Origin: JACDCY01 sp964350145
GTDB taxonomy: Bacteria > Gemmatimonadota > Gemmatimonadetes > Gemmatimonadales > Gemmatimonadaceae
Direction: 5' to 3'
DNA: 64,000 bases
Assembly (NCBI GenBank): GCA_964350145.1
Contig: CAYGJL010000002.1
Span: 36,301 to 100,300, forward strand
The translations under genes were made by a program, and so were the position numbers. Within the stretch, counting starts at the first letter, position 1. Every line of letters starts with the position of its first letter. The notes beneath the pieces were generated by a model, which did no database searches, had not been told where the DNA came from, and saw only the letters and a list, made by a program, of their open reading frames with translations. Shown piece by piece: positions 52,594 to 64,000 of the stretch.

Positions 52594-55001
52594 GGTGTCA
52601 ACAGATTCACGAACAACCTGACCGCCCCCGGCACTCCGTCCTCGAGCTGGCGGAACAGCGCGAGCGTCACGTACACGTAGGTTCCGCGTCCCACCGGCGC
52701 CACGAGAATGGAAGAGCGCACCGGCTGCTCTCCCGGATCGTTCATCGCCAGCATCGTGCGGTACCGTGAGTCGAACTCGTCCGGCATGAACGTCGCGCGC
52801 TCCTGCACCCACCCCTCGAAGTCCGCGAGCGTTATGCGATTCGGATAGGTCAGCTCGCGCGCGGCGGAATCGGTGATCGTCACCGGCGCATTCTCGTCCG
52901 TGACGCGATCCGGTGGACGCGAGATCGTGATGCGATACGGCAGGATCCCCGCGCCACTCATCATGTACTGTCCGAACTGCACGACCAGGCGCCCGCCGTT
53001 GCCGGCGTACTCCAGCAGCCGGCGGTTGTGCTCGAGGAGGTCCGCGCTCGCTTCGTACATCCGCGGTCCGATCACGATCACCGGGAAGCGCGAGAGGTCG
53101 AGCCTCGGAATTTCCGCGGGCTCGATGAGCGTGACCGGCACGCCCAGCTCGCGCAGCACATGCGGGCCCGCGTCGGCCCTGCCGGCGATGTAGCCGACCG
53201 AGAGACCGGCCGGAACTTCGACCGGCACCGCATGCAAGCGAACGTCCGCCGGCTCGTACATCTGCTGCGGCGAGATGTGCGGATAGTCGACCGCCCTCAC
53301 CGCTTCGCCGAACACCTCACCGTCCGACTCGGCGCGCAATTTTAGCCGATGCTCGCCCGGCGGCGCGGTGCCGGTGACCCGGAAGACCACCGTGCGAGTC
53401 GCGCCTGACGGCAGCGTCAGTTGAGCGACCGTCGGCGACGCCGACAGTCCCGCGGGAAGATCGAGCCTGACCGACACGCTTCGCTCGGAATCGAAGCTCG
53501 ATCGCACGCTCACATAGACGTCGCGCTCGAAGTGGGAGCCCGCGCGCGCGAAGGCGTGCGCGGGCGACGGCGTCACCGTGATGCCCGGCGCTGCCACCAG
53601 CGGAGAGTACAAGTCGCCGTAGAACCCTTCGCTCAACCGGTACACCGGGCGCGCATTCAGCGCGACCGGCTCCGGCAGTCCCTCGATGCGTACCTTTACC
53701 CGTGGCCAATCGGCCTGCGCGATCTCGTCGTCCGACTCGGCCGGAGGCGGAGCGGCGAACATGTCGCCCACGCGCGGCTGCTTCAGCCACCACGGCTCGA
53801 GCTTCCGCGCGGGACGGAGCGTGCCCTTCCAGCGCACCGACTTGCCGGGCGCGACGGTCTCCGAGGGGAAGGCGCCCACCGCGGAGTCGATTGCCACCGG
53901 GACCGTGCCGCGGTTGTGGAGCGCGTAGTCGAGCACGATGCTGTCGCCGAGCGCAACGTAGAACCGCGGCGCTAGCGCCTCGAACACGAGCCCCGTGGCC
54001 GCGATCGCCGCGTGCTCGTACCGCGCGCGCTCGCGGTCATTGCGCGGCGCGTGCAGTGCTATGTACGGTATGGCGGTAGCCGGCACGCGGACGTTGACCG
54101 CCGCCGTACCAAGGTGATCGCCGCTCCCACCGGAGCCGTGCCGGACACCGCCGGGCAGGCCGTCGAGCACTGACCGCTCCTGCTCGCGAGGAACCTCGGG
54201 AGTCAGGCGCGACGCTTCCCGGTAGTACCGGCTCGTCACGTCACCGAGCCGGTAGTTTTCGCGGAGCCCCTGCGATTTGTGGTGCGATCGACTCAGGCTC
54301 GCGACCTGGTCATACGACATGCCGCTCAGCGGATCGTACTCGCCGACGTTCATCAATACGTGCGGCCCGTCGGGATAAAACCCGGCGTTGCGGTACAGCT
54401 TGAGCGGGGTCCACGGCGCACCGTACTCCGCCACCGGGAACCGCGCGATATCGCCCGCAAGATCGTAAGCGTCGCGCGCGAGCTGCCCCGACACCTGGTG
54501 CTGGCCGTGCGCGTCGCGCGGCGTGCCGGAGAACGTGGCCACGATGACGTGCGGCCGGAACGCGCGCACGACTCTGACGACGTCGTTGAGCAGCGAGTCG
54601 CGTGGCCAGTGCGTGTAGGTTTCCTCCGCGCTCTTGGAGTAGCCGAAGTCGTACGCGCGGGTGAAGTACTGCCTGGCGCCGTCCACGCGCCGCGCGGCCA
54701 GCAGCTCCTGCGTGCGCAGCACGCCGAGCGCTTCGCCTAGCTCGTTGCCGATGAGGTTCTGTCCGCCGTCTCCCCGCGTGAGGGAGAGATAGGCAACCTC
54801 GGCGCGCCCGCTCCGCGACAGCCAGGTGATGAGCCGCACGTCCTCGTCGTCCGGGTGCGCGGCGATGTACAGCACGCGCGGCGTCTCCGGTCCGAGCAGA
54901 GTGACGGCCCGCCCCAGGGCCGCGGCGCCATGGTCCTGCGCGTGAAGCGACGGCGCCGAAAGGGCCAGCGCCAGAGCTGCGAGAGCAAACCGCCGAGTCA
55001 C
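52590..55001 (-). CDS. Secreted PIG-L-family deacetylase with long C-terminal region
   Basis: 803 residues from a GTG start that overlaps the odhA stop (GTGA). A signal peptide (RRFALAALALALSAPSLHAQ) precedes the PIG-L/LmbE domain: IAAHPDDEDVRLITWLSR with the zinc-binding HPDDE, then SLTRGDGGQNLIGNELGEAL and a later His in HGQHQVSG. The ~500-residue C-terminal part has Ig-like/NEW3-like strands and ends in a ThuA/glutamine-amidotransferase-like segment (LVVQFGQYMMSGAG). It probably deacetylates an N-acetylated sugar outside the cytoplasm. The link to odhA upstream is positional only. Confidence 0.85.
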   Translation of the reverse strand: MTRRFALAALALALSAPSLHAQDHGAAALGRAVTLLGPETPRVLYIAAHPDDEDVRLITWLSRSGRAEVAYLSLTRGDGGQNLIGNELGEALGVLRTQELLAARRVDGARQYFTRAYDFGYSKSAEETYTHWPRDSLLNDVVRVVRAFRPHVIVATFSGTPRDAHGQHQVSGQLARDAYDLAGDIARFPVAEYGAPWTPLKLYRNAGFYPDGPHVLMNVGEYDPLSGMSYDQVASLSRSHHKSQGLRENYRLGDVTSRYYREASRLTPEVPREQERSVLDGLPGGVRHGSGGSGDHLGTAAVNVRVPATAIPYIALHAPRNDRERARYEHAAIAATGLVFEALAPRFYVALGDSIVLDYALHNRGTVPVAIDSAVGAFPSETVAPGKSVRWKGTLRPARKLEPWWLKQPRVGDMFAAPPPAESDDEIAQADWPRVKVRIEGLPEPVALNARPVYRLSEGFYGDLYSPLVAAPGITVTPSPAHAFARAGSHFERDVYVSVRSSFDSERSVSVRLDLPAGLSASPTVAQLTLPSGATRTVVFRVTGTAPPGEHRLKLRAESDGEVFGEAVRAVDYPHISPQQMYEPADVRLHAVPVEVPAGLSVGYIAGRADAGPHVLRELGVPVTLIEPAEIPRLDLSRFPVIVIGPRMYEASADLLEHNRRLLEYAGNGGRLVVQFGQYMMSGAGILPYRITISRPPDRVTDENAPVTITDSAARELTYPNRITLADFEGWVQERATFMPDEFDSRYRTMLAMNDPGEQPVRSSILVAPVGRGTYVYVTLALFRQLEDGVPGAVRLFVNLLTP

Positions 55002-57766
55002 AAGGATGCTAACGCACTCCTGCGACCGCGCGCAGGCTGCGCGAGCGACAGCGCAGCCGTCACGATGCGCTTCTGCTCCGCGGCATGCGACGCGGCGTAC
55101 CCCTCCGACGGGCTCGCGCGCTCCGGCCGGCCGATGTACCGCGTGAGGAGGGCGTCGCCCGTGGAGACGCGCAGCAGCGGCGCGACGTACGTCCACGCGC
55201 CCATGTTCTTCGGCTCTTCCTGCGCCCACACCACTTCCGCGACGTTGGGATACGCGTCCACCACGCGCGTTACATCCTCGTGCGGCCACGGGTACAGCTC
55301 CTCGACACGCACGACCGCGACCTCCGGCGGCGGCCCGCCGGCGAGCAGGTCGTAATAGATCTTGCCGGTGCAGAATACGACGCGCTTGACCTGCTCGCGT
55401 CCGTCGGCGCGGGCCGGGTCGTCGATCACGCACTGGAACGCGCCCCTAGTGAGATCCGCGAGTCGCGACGCAGCTTCGGGCATCCGCAACAGGCTCTTCG
55501 GCTGCAGCAGGATCAACGGCCGCCGCTGCGCCTGCGCCGCCTGTCGTCGCAGGATGTGGAAGTACTGCGCGGGCGTGGATGGATACGCGACGCGCATGTT
55601 CCCCTCGGCGCAGAGCTGGAGGAACCGCTCCAGCCGCGCGCTCGAATGCTCCGGCCCCTGACCCTCGTAACCGTGCGGCAACAGCAGCACCACGCTCGAA
55701 TCCTGCCCCCACTTCGCGTGATCGGACGCGATGAACTGGTCGATCACCGGCTGCGCCACGTTCACGAAATCACCGAACTGCGCTTCCCACAGCACCAGCG
55801 CTTCACGCGCGGCCGTGCTGAAGCCATACTCAAAGCCGAGCACCGCCGTCTCGGACAGCGGGCTGTTGTAGATTTCGAACGCGCCTTTCGCGTCGGGCAG
55901 GTTCTTCAGCGGCACGTACGTCTCGTTGGATTCCGCGTCGTGCAGCACCGCCTGCCGGTGCGAGAACGTGCCGCGCTCCACGTCCTGGCCGGTGAATCTC
56001 ACCGATACGCCGTCGGTCACTATGGACGCGAACGCGAGCGCTTCGGCGTGGCCCCAGTCAATCCCGCCGGCATCACCCAGCGCGTCCCGCCGGCGCGAGA
56101 GATTCTTTGCGAGCCGCGGATTTACCTTCATCTCCTTCGGCCAGGTCAGCAGCCGCTCGTTCAACGCGACGAGCTTGTCCGCGCGCACGGCGGTCGCGAC
56201 CGCCGCGCCGCCGGTCGGATCCAGCTTCGTCTGCTCCGCCGGATCCTCGTCGGCCTGCGCCTCGGCGTGCGCCGCCTCGAACTTCGCGTTCACCTCGGCT
56301 TCGATCGCCGCTACCTGCTCTTCCGTGACGAAGCCATCCCCGACGAGCTGCGACGCCAATACCTGTCGCGCCGTAGGATGCGACTTGATCTTCGCGTACA
56401 TCACCGGCTGAGTGAAAGCCGGCTCGTCGGTCTCGTTGTGCCCGTGCCGTCGGTAACCCACGAGGTTGACGAGGAAGTCCTTGGCGAACTTGGTCCGGAA
56501 AGCCACGGCGAGCTGCGCGACCCTGATGCACGAATTCGCGTCGTCCGCGTTGACGTGCACGATCGGGATCTCGAACCCCTTCGCGAGATCGCCGGCGTAG
56601 CGCGTGGACCGCCCATCCTTCGCGTCAGTCGTGAAGCCGACCTGGTTGTTGACGATGATGTGGATCGTCCCGCCCACGCGATACCCGCGCAGCCGTGAGA
56701 GATTCAGCGTCTCGGCCACGACGCCCTCGCCCGGAAACGCGGCGTCGCCGTGGATGCAGATCGGAACGATCGTGGACTCGTCGTGCCGCCCCGGCTCGTC
56801 CGGTACGCGTTGCAGCGCGCGCGCGACGCCGGCCAGCACGGGGTTCACGAATTCGAGATGGCTCGGGTTCGGTACCAGCGTGACGGCCGCGGCCCGGTCT
56901 TCCGAAAGCGGATACTCGCCGCGCGCGCCGAGATGGTATTTGACGTCGCCGGTTCCGTCGGCGCTGTTCGTCGCCGCGTGCTTGCCTTCGAACTCGGCGA
57001 AGATCGCCGTGTACGGCTTGCCGAGAATGTGCGCGAGCACGTTGATCCGGCCGCGGTGCGCCATGGACATCGCGATCTCACGCGCGCCGGCGTCCCCGGA
57101 GCGGCGGATGACCTCGTCGAGCATCGGCACGAGCGCGTCCGTTCCCTCGATCGAGAAGCGCTTGTAGCCTTGATACGCGCGTCCGATGAATCGCTCGAGT
57201 CCCTCGACCTCCGTCAGCCGCCGGAGCAGCGCGATCTTCTCGTCCGCCGTGAGCGGCTCGTGGAGCGATCCTGATTCGACCGCGTTGCGCAGCCACTCGC
57301 GCTCAGTCGCGCGGCCGACGTGCTCGAACTCGAGCCCCATCGAGTTGCTGTACAGGTGGCGGAGGTGCGCGACCACTTCGGCCGCCGTCGCCTGCGGGAA
57401 TCCGAGCGCGGAGCCCGGGACTGCCGCGAGGTCGTCTTCCGTTATGCCGTGGAATTCGGGCGTGAGCTCGGGCGTGCCGGTGGGCTGTCCGCCGAGCGGA
57501 TCTCGCTGGAACGCGAGATGTCCGAACGCGCGGACGGCCGCAACCAGTCCCGCGGCGCCCGCGACTTTGCGAAGCAGCGACGAATCATCCGACGCGGCGA
57601 CGCCGGCTTCGCCAGCTCCGGAGAGCGACTGCGCGAAGCGGAAGTACTGCCGCCAGCTCTCGTCAACCGACGCGGGATCGCGCTGAAAGCGCTCCCACTG
57701 CTCGGCGACGAGCCCGTCGTTGAACACGCCCGTCATGGGGAGAGGCATGACGAAATCTATTCCCAA
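54998..57766 (-). CDS. odhA: 2-oxoglutarate dehydrogenase E1 component
   Basis: 922 residues; thiamine-diphosphate enzyme of the TCA cycle. The N-terminus EQWERFQRDPASVDESWRQYF is the E2-contacting motif. Then GRAYQGYKRFSIEGTDALVP, MAHRGRINVLAHILGKP, and the cofactor site GDAAFPGEGVVAETLNLSR...IHIIVNNQVGFTT. The transketolase-like C-terminal half has HGYEGQGPEHSSARLERFLQ. No E2 (odhB) is in the window; the E3 gene lpdA lies 53 kb away. The start may be ATG 57766 or an in-frame ATG at 57748. It leads a long overlapping operon. Confidence 0.95.
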   Translation of the reverse strand: MGIDFVMPLPMTGVFNDGLVAEQWERFQRDPASVDESWRQYFRFAQSLSGAGEAGVAASDDSSLLRKVAGAAGLVAAVRAFGHLAFQRDPLGGQPTGTPELTPEFHGITEDDLAAVPGSALGFPQATAAEVVAHLRHLYSNSMGLEFEHVGRATEREWLRNAVESGSLHEPLTADEKIALLRRLTEVEGLERFIGRAYQGYKRFSIEGTDALVPMLDEVIRRSGDAGAREIAMSMAHRGRINVLAHILGKPYTAIFAEFEGKHAATNSADGTGDVKYHLGARGEYPLSEDRAAAVTLVPNPSHLEFVNPVLAGVARALQRVPDEPGRHDESTIVPICIHGDAAFPGEGVVAETLNLSRLRGYRVGGTIHIIVNNQVGFTTDAKDGRSTRYAGDLAKGFEIPIVHVNADDANSCIRVAQLAVAFRTKFAKDFLVNLVGYRRHGHNETDEPAFTQPVMYAKIKSHPTARQVLASQLVGDGFVTEEQVAAIEAEVNAKFEAAHAEAQADEDPAEQTKLDPTGGAAVATAVRADKLVALNERLLTWPKEMKVNPRLAKNLSRRRDALGDAGGIDWGHAEALAFASIVTDGVSVRFTGQDVERGTFSHRQAVLHDAESNETYVPLKNLPDAKGAFEIYNSPLSETAVLGFEYGFSTAAREALVLWEAQFGDFVNVAQPVIDQFIASDHAKWGQDSSVVLLLPHGYEGQGPEHSSARLERFLQLCAEGNMRVAYPSTPAQYFHILRRQAAQAQRRPLILLQPKSLLRMPEAASRLADLTRGAFQCVIDDPARADGREQVKRVVFCTGKIYYDLLAGGPPPEVAVVRVEELYPWPHEDVTRVVDAYPNVAEVVWAQEEPKNMGAWTYVAPLLRVSTGDALLTRYIGRPERASPSEGYAASHAAEQKRIVTAALSLAQPARGRRSALASL

Positions 57767-57800
57767 GGCGTAGGCGTTTGCAGACGCGGGCCGGTAACTG

Positions 57801-57963
57801 AGGACTCAGGACCCTTGCGGTCTCAGGACTAACGGCCATCGCGAATCGGCGATTAATCGAGGACTAAGGATCGCGGAATGCCTCTCTCCTCAATCCTCAC
57901 TCAGTCGTCGATCGTCGATTGTAGTTAGTCCTGAGGCCGCAAGGGTCCTCCGTCCTCGGTCGC
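57801..57963. repeat. Palindromic heptad-phased repeat F2
   Basis: Segments 57808-57833 and 57924-57949 are complementary at 25 of 26 positions. From 57887 the sequence runs in clean heptads (TCCTCAA, TCCTCAC, TCAGTCG, TCGATCG, TCGATTG, TAGTTAG, TCCTGAG). 57887-57948 matches F1 (7024-7085) at 55 of 62 positions. It fills most of the gap between the receiver-kinase stop and odhA. Confidence 0.9.
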
Positions 57964-57975
57964 ACCAACATGCCA

Positions 57976-59280
57976 TCAGGCAGCGGACTGGCTGCTGCTT
58001 TCCACCAGTTCCGGCTCCGGCTCAGCCGCCGTCACGGCGGTCGGCGCGTCGGGCGGTAGGGTCACCCGGAAGCAACTGCCCTCGCCGACCTTGGACTCGA
58101 GCTCGAGCCTGCCGCCGAGCAACTCGACGAGCCGGCGGGAGATGGGTAGCCCGAGCCCCGTGCCCGGCTGTGCCGACTGGCCGAGCTGCACGAACTCGTC
58201 GAATATCCGGGTGAGATCCTCGTCCGGAATTCCCGCTCCGCAGTCTACGACCTCGATCTGGACGCCGCCCTCGGGCGTGGCGCGGCACACTACCCGGACA
58301 GGCTTTCCGCCGCCGAATTTGATTGCATTCGACACGAGATTCAGCATGACTTGCCGGACCCGCCGCGGATCCGATACGATCGTGACCGGCGGACCGTCCA
58401 TGCTGAGATCCAGCTCCGTCTTGTTCTCCGTGGCGAAGGGCGCGACCGTGACGAACAGGTCATCGATCAGGCTGGGGAACTGCACGGGCTGCATCGCGAG
58501 CTCGATCTTTCCCGCCTCGATTTTGGAGAGGTCGAGCACGTCGTTCACCAACTCGAGCAGGTGCTTCGCGGCGCGATGTGTGCGCCCGAGTCCTTCGCGC
58601 TGTTTCTCATTGAGCGGACCGTAAATCCCGTCGAGCATCAGCGTGCTGTAGCCGAGGACCGCGTTGATCGGCGTGCGCAGCTCGTGGCTCATGGACGCGT
58701 AGAACCGGCTGCGCGCCGTGATCGCGCGCTCCAGCTCGTACTGCCGCCGTTGCAGCTCGTCGTTCACAGTCGCGAGCTCCTCCGCCGATCTTGCCTCGGT
58801 CTCGAGCAGGGTGGTGCGGTGTTCCAGCTCGAGCTCGCGCTTCTCCGACTGCCGGATCCGCTCTTCCTGCGTCTTGATATGCTCCTGCTTGCGCCAGAGG
58901 TCCACGAACACCGCCACCTTCGAGCGCAGAATCTCCGGGTCAAACGGCTTGAACAGGTAGTCCACCGCGCCCACCTCGTACGCCTTGAAGACGTACGATT
59001 CCTCCTTGTTGATCGCCGTGAGGAAGAGAATCGGAATCGACTCGGATCGCTCGCGCGACTTGATGTACTGCGCGGTCTCGAGCCCGTTCATGCCCGGCAT
59101 TTGGACGTCGAGCAGGATCACCGCGACGTCGCGAAGCAGCAGCTGCCGCAGGGCCTCTGCGCCGGAGTTGGCCCGCACGAGATTCTCGCCCAGCGGCTCG
59201 AGAATCGCTTCGAGCGCGAGCAGATTCTCCGGGCGATCGTCCACGATGAGGATGTTGACCCTGGCGTCGGAATCGCTCAC
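57976..59280 (-). CDS. Response-regulator/histidine-kinase hybrid (REC-HisKA-HATPase)
   Basis: 434 residues from a GTG overlapping the cheB stop (GTGA). An N-terminal receiver (ILIVDDRPENLLAL, phospho-Asp in VILLDVQMPGMNG, Lys in YLFKPFDPEIL) is joined by a coiled coil (~130-195) to a HisKA domain (SRFYASMSHELRTPINAVLG, His) and an HATPase with N-box LNLVSNAIKFGGG, G1 DCGAGIPDEDL and G2 GTGLGLPISRRL. No membrane span. As the last gene of the CheR/CheB operon it is probably the soluble output kinase. Confidence 0.92.
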   Translation of the reverse strand: MSDSDARVNILIVDDRPENLLALEAILEPLGENLVRANSGAEALRQLLLRDVAVILLDVQMPGMNGLETAQYIKSRERSESIPILFLTAINKEESYVFKAYEVGAVDYLFKPFDPEILRSKVAVFVDLWRKQEHIKTQEERIRQSEKRELELEHRTTLLETEARSAEELATVNDELQRRQYELERAITARSRFYASMSHELRTPINAVLGYSTLMLDGIYGPLNEKQREGLGRTHRAAKHLLELVNDVLDLSKIEAGKIELAMQPVQFPSLIDDLFVTVAPFATENKTELDLSMDGPPVTIVSDPRRVRQVMLNLVSNAIKFGGGKPVRVVCRATPEGGVQIEVVDCGAGIPDEDLTRIFDEFVQLGQSAQPGTGLGLPISRRLVELLGGRLELESKVGEGSCFRVTLPPDAPTAVTAAEPEPELVESSSQSAA

Positions 59281-59873
59281 GCGGTCACTCGGGTGAATTC
59301 GGCTGGCGGGCCGTTCTTCGCGACGTCCACGACGTGGGCCGCGATTTCGGACAGGGGGACCACGACCGCGCGGGGAACGCGCTTCAGCGCCGCCGTCGGC
59401 ATGGTCGAGACCTCCGCGGTTGCCGGGTCCTGTACCACGCAATGGCCGCCGTACTCCTGCACGCACTGGAGTCCGCGCGAGCCGTCTTCGTTCGCGCCCG
59501 TGAGCACTACGCCGATCAACTTTTCGCCGTAGGCGTGCGAGGCCGAGCCGAACAGCACATCGATCGACGGCCGGCTGTACCGGACCGGCGCCTCGGTGGT
59601 GAGCGAGAAATGCCCGTTCTCTACCAGCAGATGATAGTTCGCGGGTGCGACGTAGATGTGGGCCGGCTCGATTGGATCCTTGTCCTCCGGCTCGAGGACT
59701 TTCCGGCCGGTCCACTGCTGCAGCAGGCCACTGAGAAAGCTCTCAGCGTCGGGTCCGCGGTGCTGCACTATCACGACCGGCACCGCAAAGTCCGGCGGCA
59801 GCCCGCGCACGAGAACCGTCAGGGCATCGAGCCCGCCCCAGGAAGCGCCCACGACGATCAGGTCGAAGAACAC
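59277..59873 (-). CDS. CheB-type methylesterase domain protein without receiver
   Basis: 198 residues, consisting only of the CheB catalytic domain. Ser in VVGASWGGLDAL, His in VIVQHRGPDAESF and Asp in LTGANEDGSRGLQ form the triad (the usual GA-x-G-D-G is here GANEDG). The regulatory receiver of classical CheB is absent. The GTG start lies 1 nt after the cheR stop. Without cheA, cheW or a chemoreceptor nearby, its target may be the hybrid kinase rather than a chemoreceptor. Confidence 0.9.
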   Translation of the reverse strand: MFFDLIVVGASWGGLDALTVLVRGLPPDFAVPVVIVQHRGPDAESFLSGLLQQWTGRKVLEPEDKDPIEPAHIYVAPANYHLLVENGHFSLTTEAPVRYSRPSIDVLFGSASHAYGEKLIGVVLTGANEDGSRGLQCVQEYGGHCVVQDPATAEVSTMPTAALKRVPRAVVVPLSEIAAHVVDVAKNGPPAEFTRVTA

Positions 59874-59874
59874 G

Positions 59875-60734
59875 TTACAGGACCTTCCGGTAAACCTTCT
59901 CGCGGGCGTTCAGCTCCTCGTAGCAGTGCTCGAACCGGGAGAACTTGAGCGACTCCTTCGATCCGAGGCAAAGCACGCCGAAAGTGGACAGGCTGTCGTA
60001 GAAGAGCCCGTGCACCTTCCCCTGCAACGACTTGTCGAAGTAGATCAAAACGTTGCGGCAGAGGATGACATTGAACTCCGCGAACGACCCGTCGGTCACG
60101 AGGTTGTGCTGCGAGAACACGACGTTCCTGAGGAGAGCGGGAGAGAATAGCGCGCCTTCGTACATCGCGGTGTAGTACTCGGAGAACGCCCGCTTGCCGC
60201 CGGCCTTGATGTAGTTGTCCGTGTACTCCTGCATCCGGTCCAGCGGAAAGATCCGCTGCTTCGCCTGGCGCAGCACGATGTCGTTGATGTCCGTGGCGTA
60301 GATGCGGCAGCGGTCGTACAGCCCCTCCTCGGTGAGGAGGATGGCCATCGAGAACACCTCTTCCCCGGTCGAGCAGCCCGCGTGCCAGATGCGGATGAAG
60401 GGATACGTGCGCAGCAACGGTATCACTTGCTCCCGGAAGGCGACATAAAACGTCGGATCGCGGAACATCGCCGTCACGCTGACGGACAGGTCGCGCAGGA
60501 GCCGCTCCATGACCGGCCGGTCGTGCAGCACGGCGTCCTGCAGCGCGCTCACCGACCCCAGCTGTTCGGCCTCGATCCGCTTCCACAGCCGCCGGCGCAG
60601 AGACGAATACGCGTACGACCGGAAATCGAAGCCGTAATGGCGGAAGATCCCCTCCAGGAGCAGCTCGACCTCCAGCTTCTCGAGCTCGTTCCTGTCGAAC
60701 GACGCGCCCGGGGACTCCATGCCGTCCTGCGGCA

Positions 60735-60735
<1 letters not shown>
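59875..60735 (-). CDS. CheR-type SAM-dependent methyltransferase
   Basis: 286 residues from the ATG at 60735, which shares one base with the hybrid-kinase stop (TGATG). The helical N-domain is RHYGFDFRSYAYSSLRRRL. The SAM site shows RIWHAGCSTGEEVFSMAILL, then ATDINDIVLRQAKQRIF and VILCRNVLIYFDK, as in CheR. It would methylate Glu residues on a signalling protein. The residues EGALFSP match soluble CheR classes lacking a C-terminal tether. Confidence 0.92.

Positions 60736-64000
<3,265 letters not shown>

Noticed and set aside
55085..56698. 537-codon plus-strand open frame opposite odhA
   Set aside because: Shadow frame of odhA with typical Arg-rich composition and no recognisable domain.

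Overview
The window is high-GC, gene-dense bacterial chromosome with 44 protein genes (one cut by the right edge). No rRNA, tRNA, CRISPR array or transposase was seen. The gene set suggests a Gram-negative-type, diderm soil or freshwater bacterium, most likely a member of Gemmatimonadota. Evidence for this is a Ser/Thr kinase fused to a TolB-like propeller, a large TonB-dependent receptor with a carboxypeptidase-regulatory N-domain, a DUF1800/DUF1501 pair, an Omp85 protein beside TamB, and Rho with a long Arg/Gln/Pro-rich N-terminus. This placement is inference from gene content, not from a marker search.

Layout. 1-8.2 kb: lpdA, a GNAT-like protein, a Phd/PIN toxin-antitoxin pair abutting a lipase, an RhlE-type helicase, a VOC dioxygenase translationally coupled to an unlisted 53-residue membrane protein, and a DUF1460 Tat lipoprotein. 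8.4-16.6 kb: outer-membrane receptor with a C-terminal Spy/CpxP-like LTxxQ domain, a propeller-like secreted protein, DUF1800 and DUF1501. 16.6-25 kb: a diguanylate cyclase, PBP1A, a polysaccharide deacetylase-like lipoprotein, a receptor kinase and a TPR protein. 25-33.6 kb: rho, Omp85 (BamA/TamA) and tamB. 33.7-41.7 kb: M20 peptidase, crcB, a thioredoxin-like/DUF255 protein, a small membrane protein and the nadB-nadA-nadC operon. 42-48 kb: a four-gene BMP-type nucleoside ABC importer and an MFS exporter. 48-57.8 kb: one tight minus-strand operon, odhA - PIG-L deacetylase - ferric-type ABC binding protein - ATPase - vapB - vapC - permease. 58-64 kb: a signalling operon of a triple-receiver hybrid kinase, CheR, CheB and a receiver-kinase.

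The most unusual content is between genes. (1) Six copies of a stem-loop element have a conserved ~28-nt loop and a 5-bp inner stem with compensatory changes. Their 18-25-bp outer arms differ completely between loci but are self-complementary within each locus. Four copies form two divergent twins whose members are exactly 10 nt apart around a palindrome. (2) Nearly every gene-end spacer carries seven-base-period repeats with a different unit at each site (CCTGCGT, AGTGACT, AAATCCG, CTATTGG and others), resembling the heptanucleotide STRRs of cyanobacteria. They often supply stop codons, and in one case encode the hydrophobic core of a lipoprotein signal peptide. (3) Two larger palindromic repeat families (E and F) are built on the same heptad rhythm.
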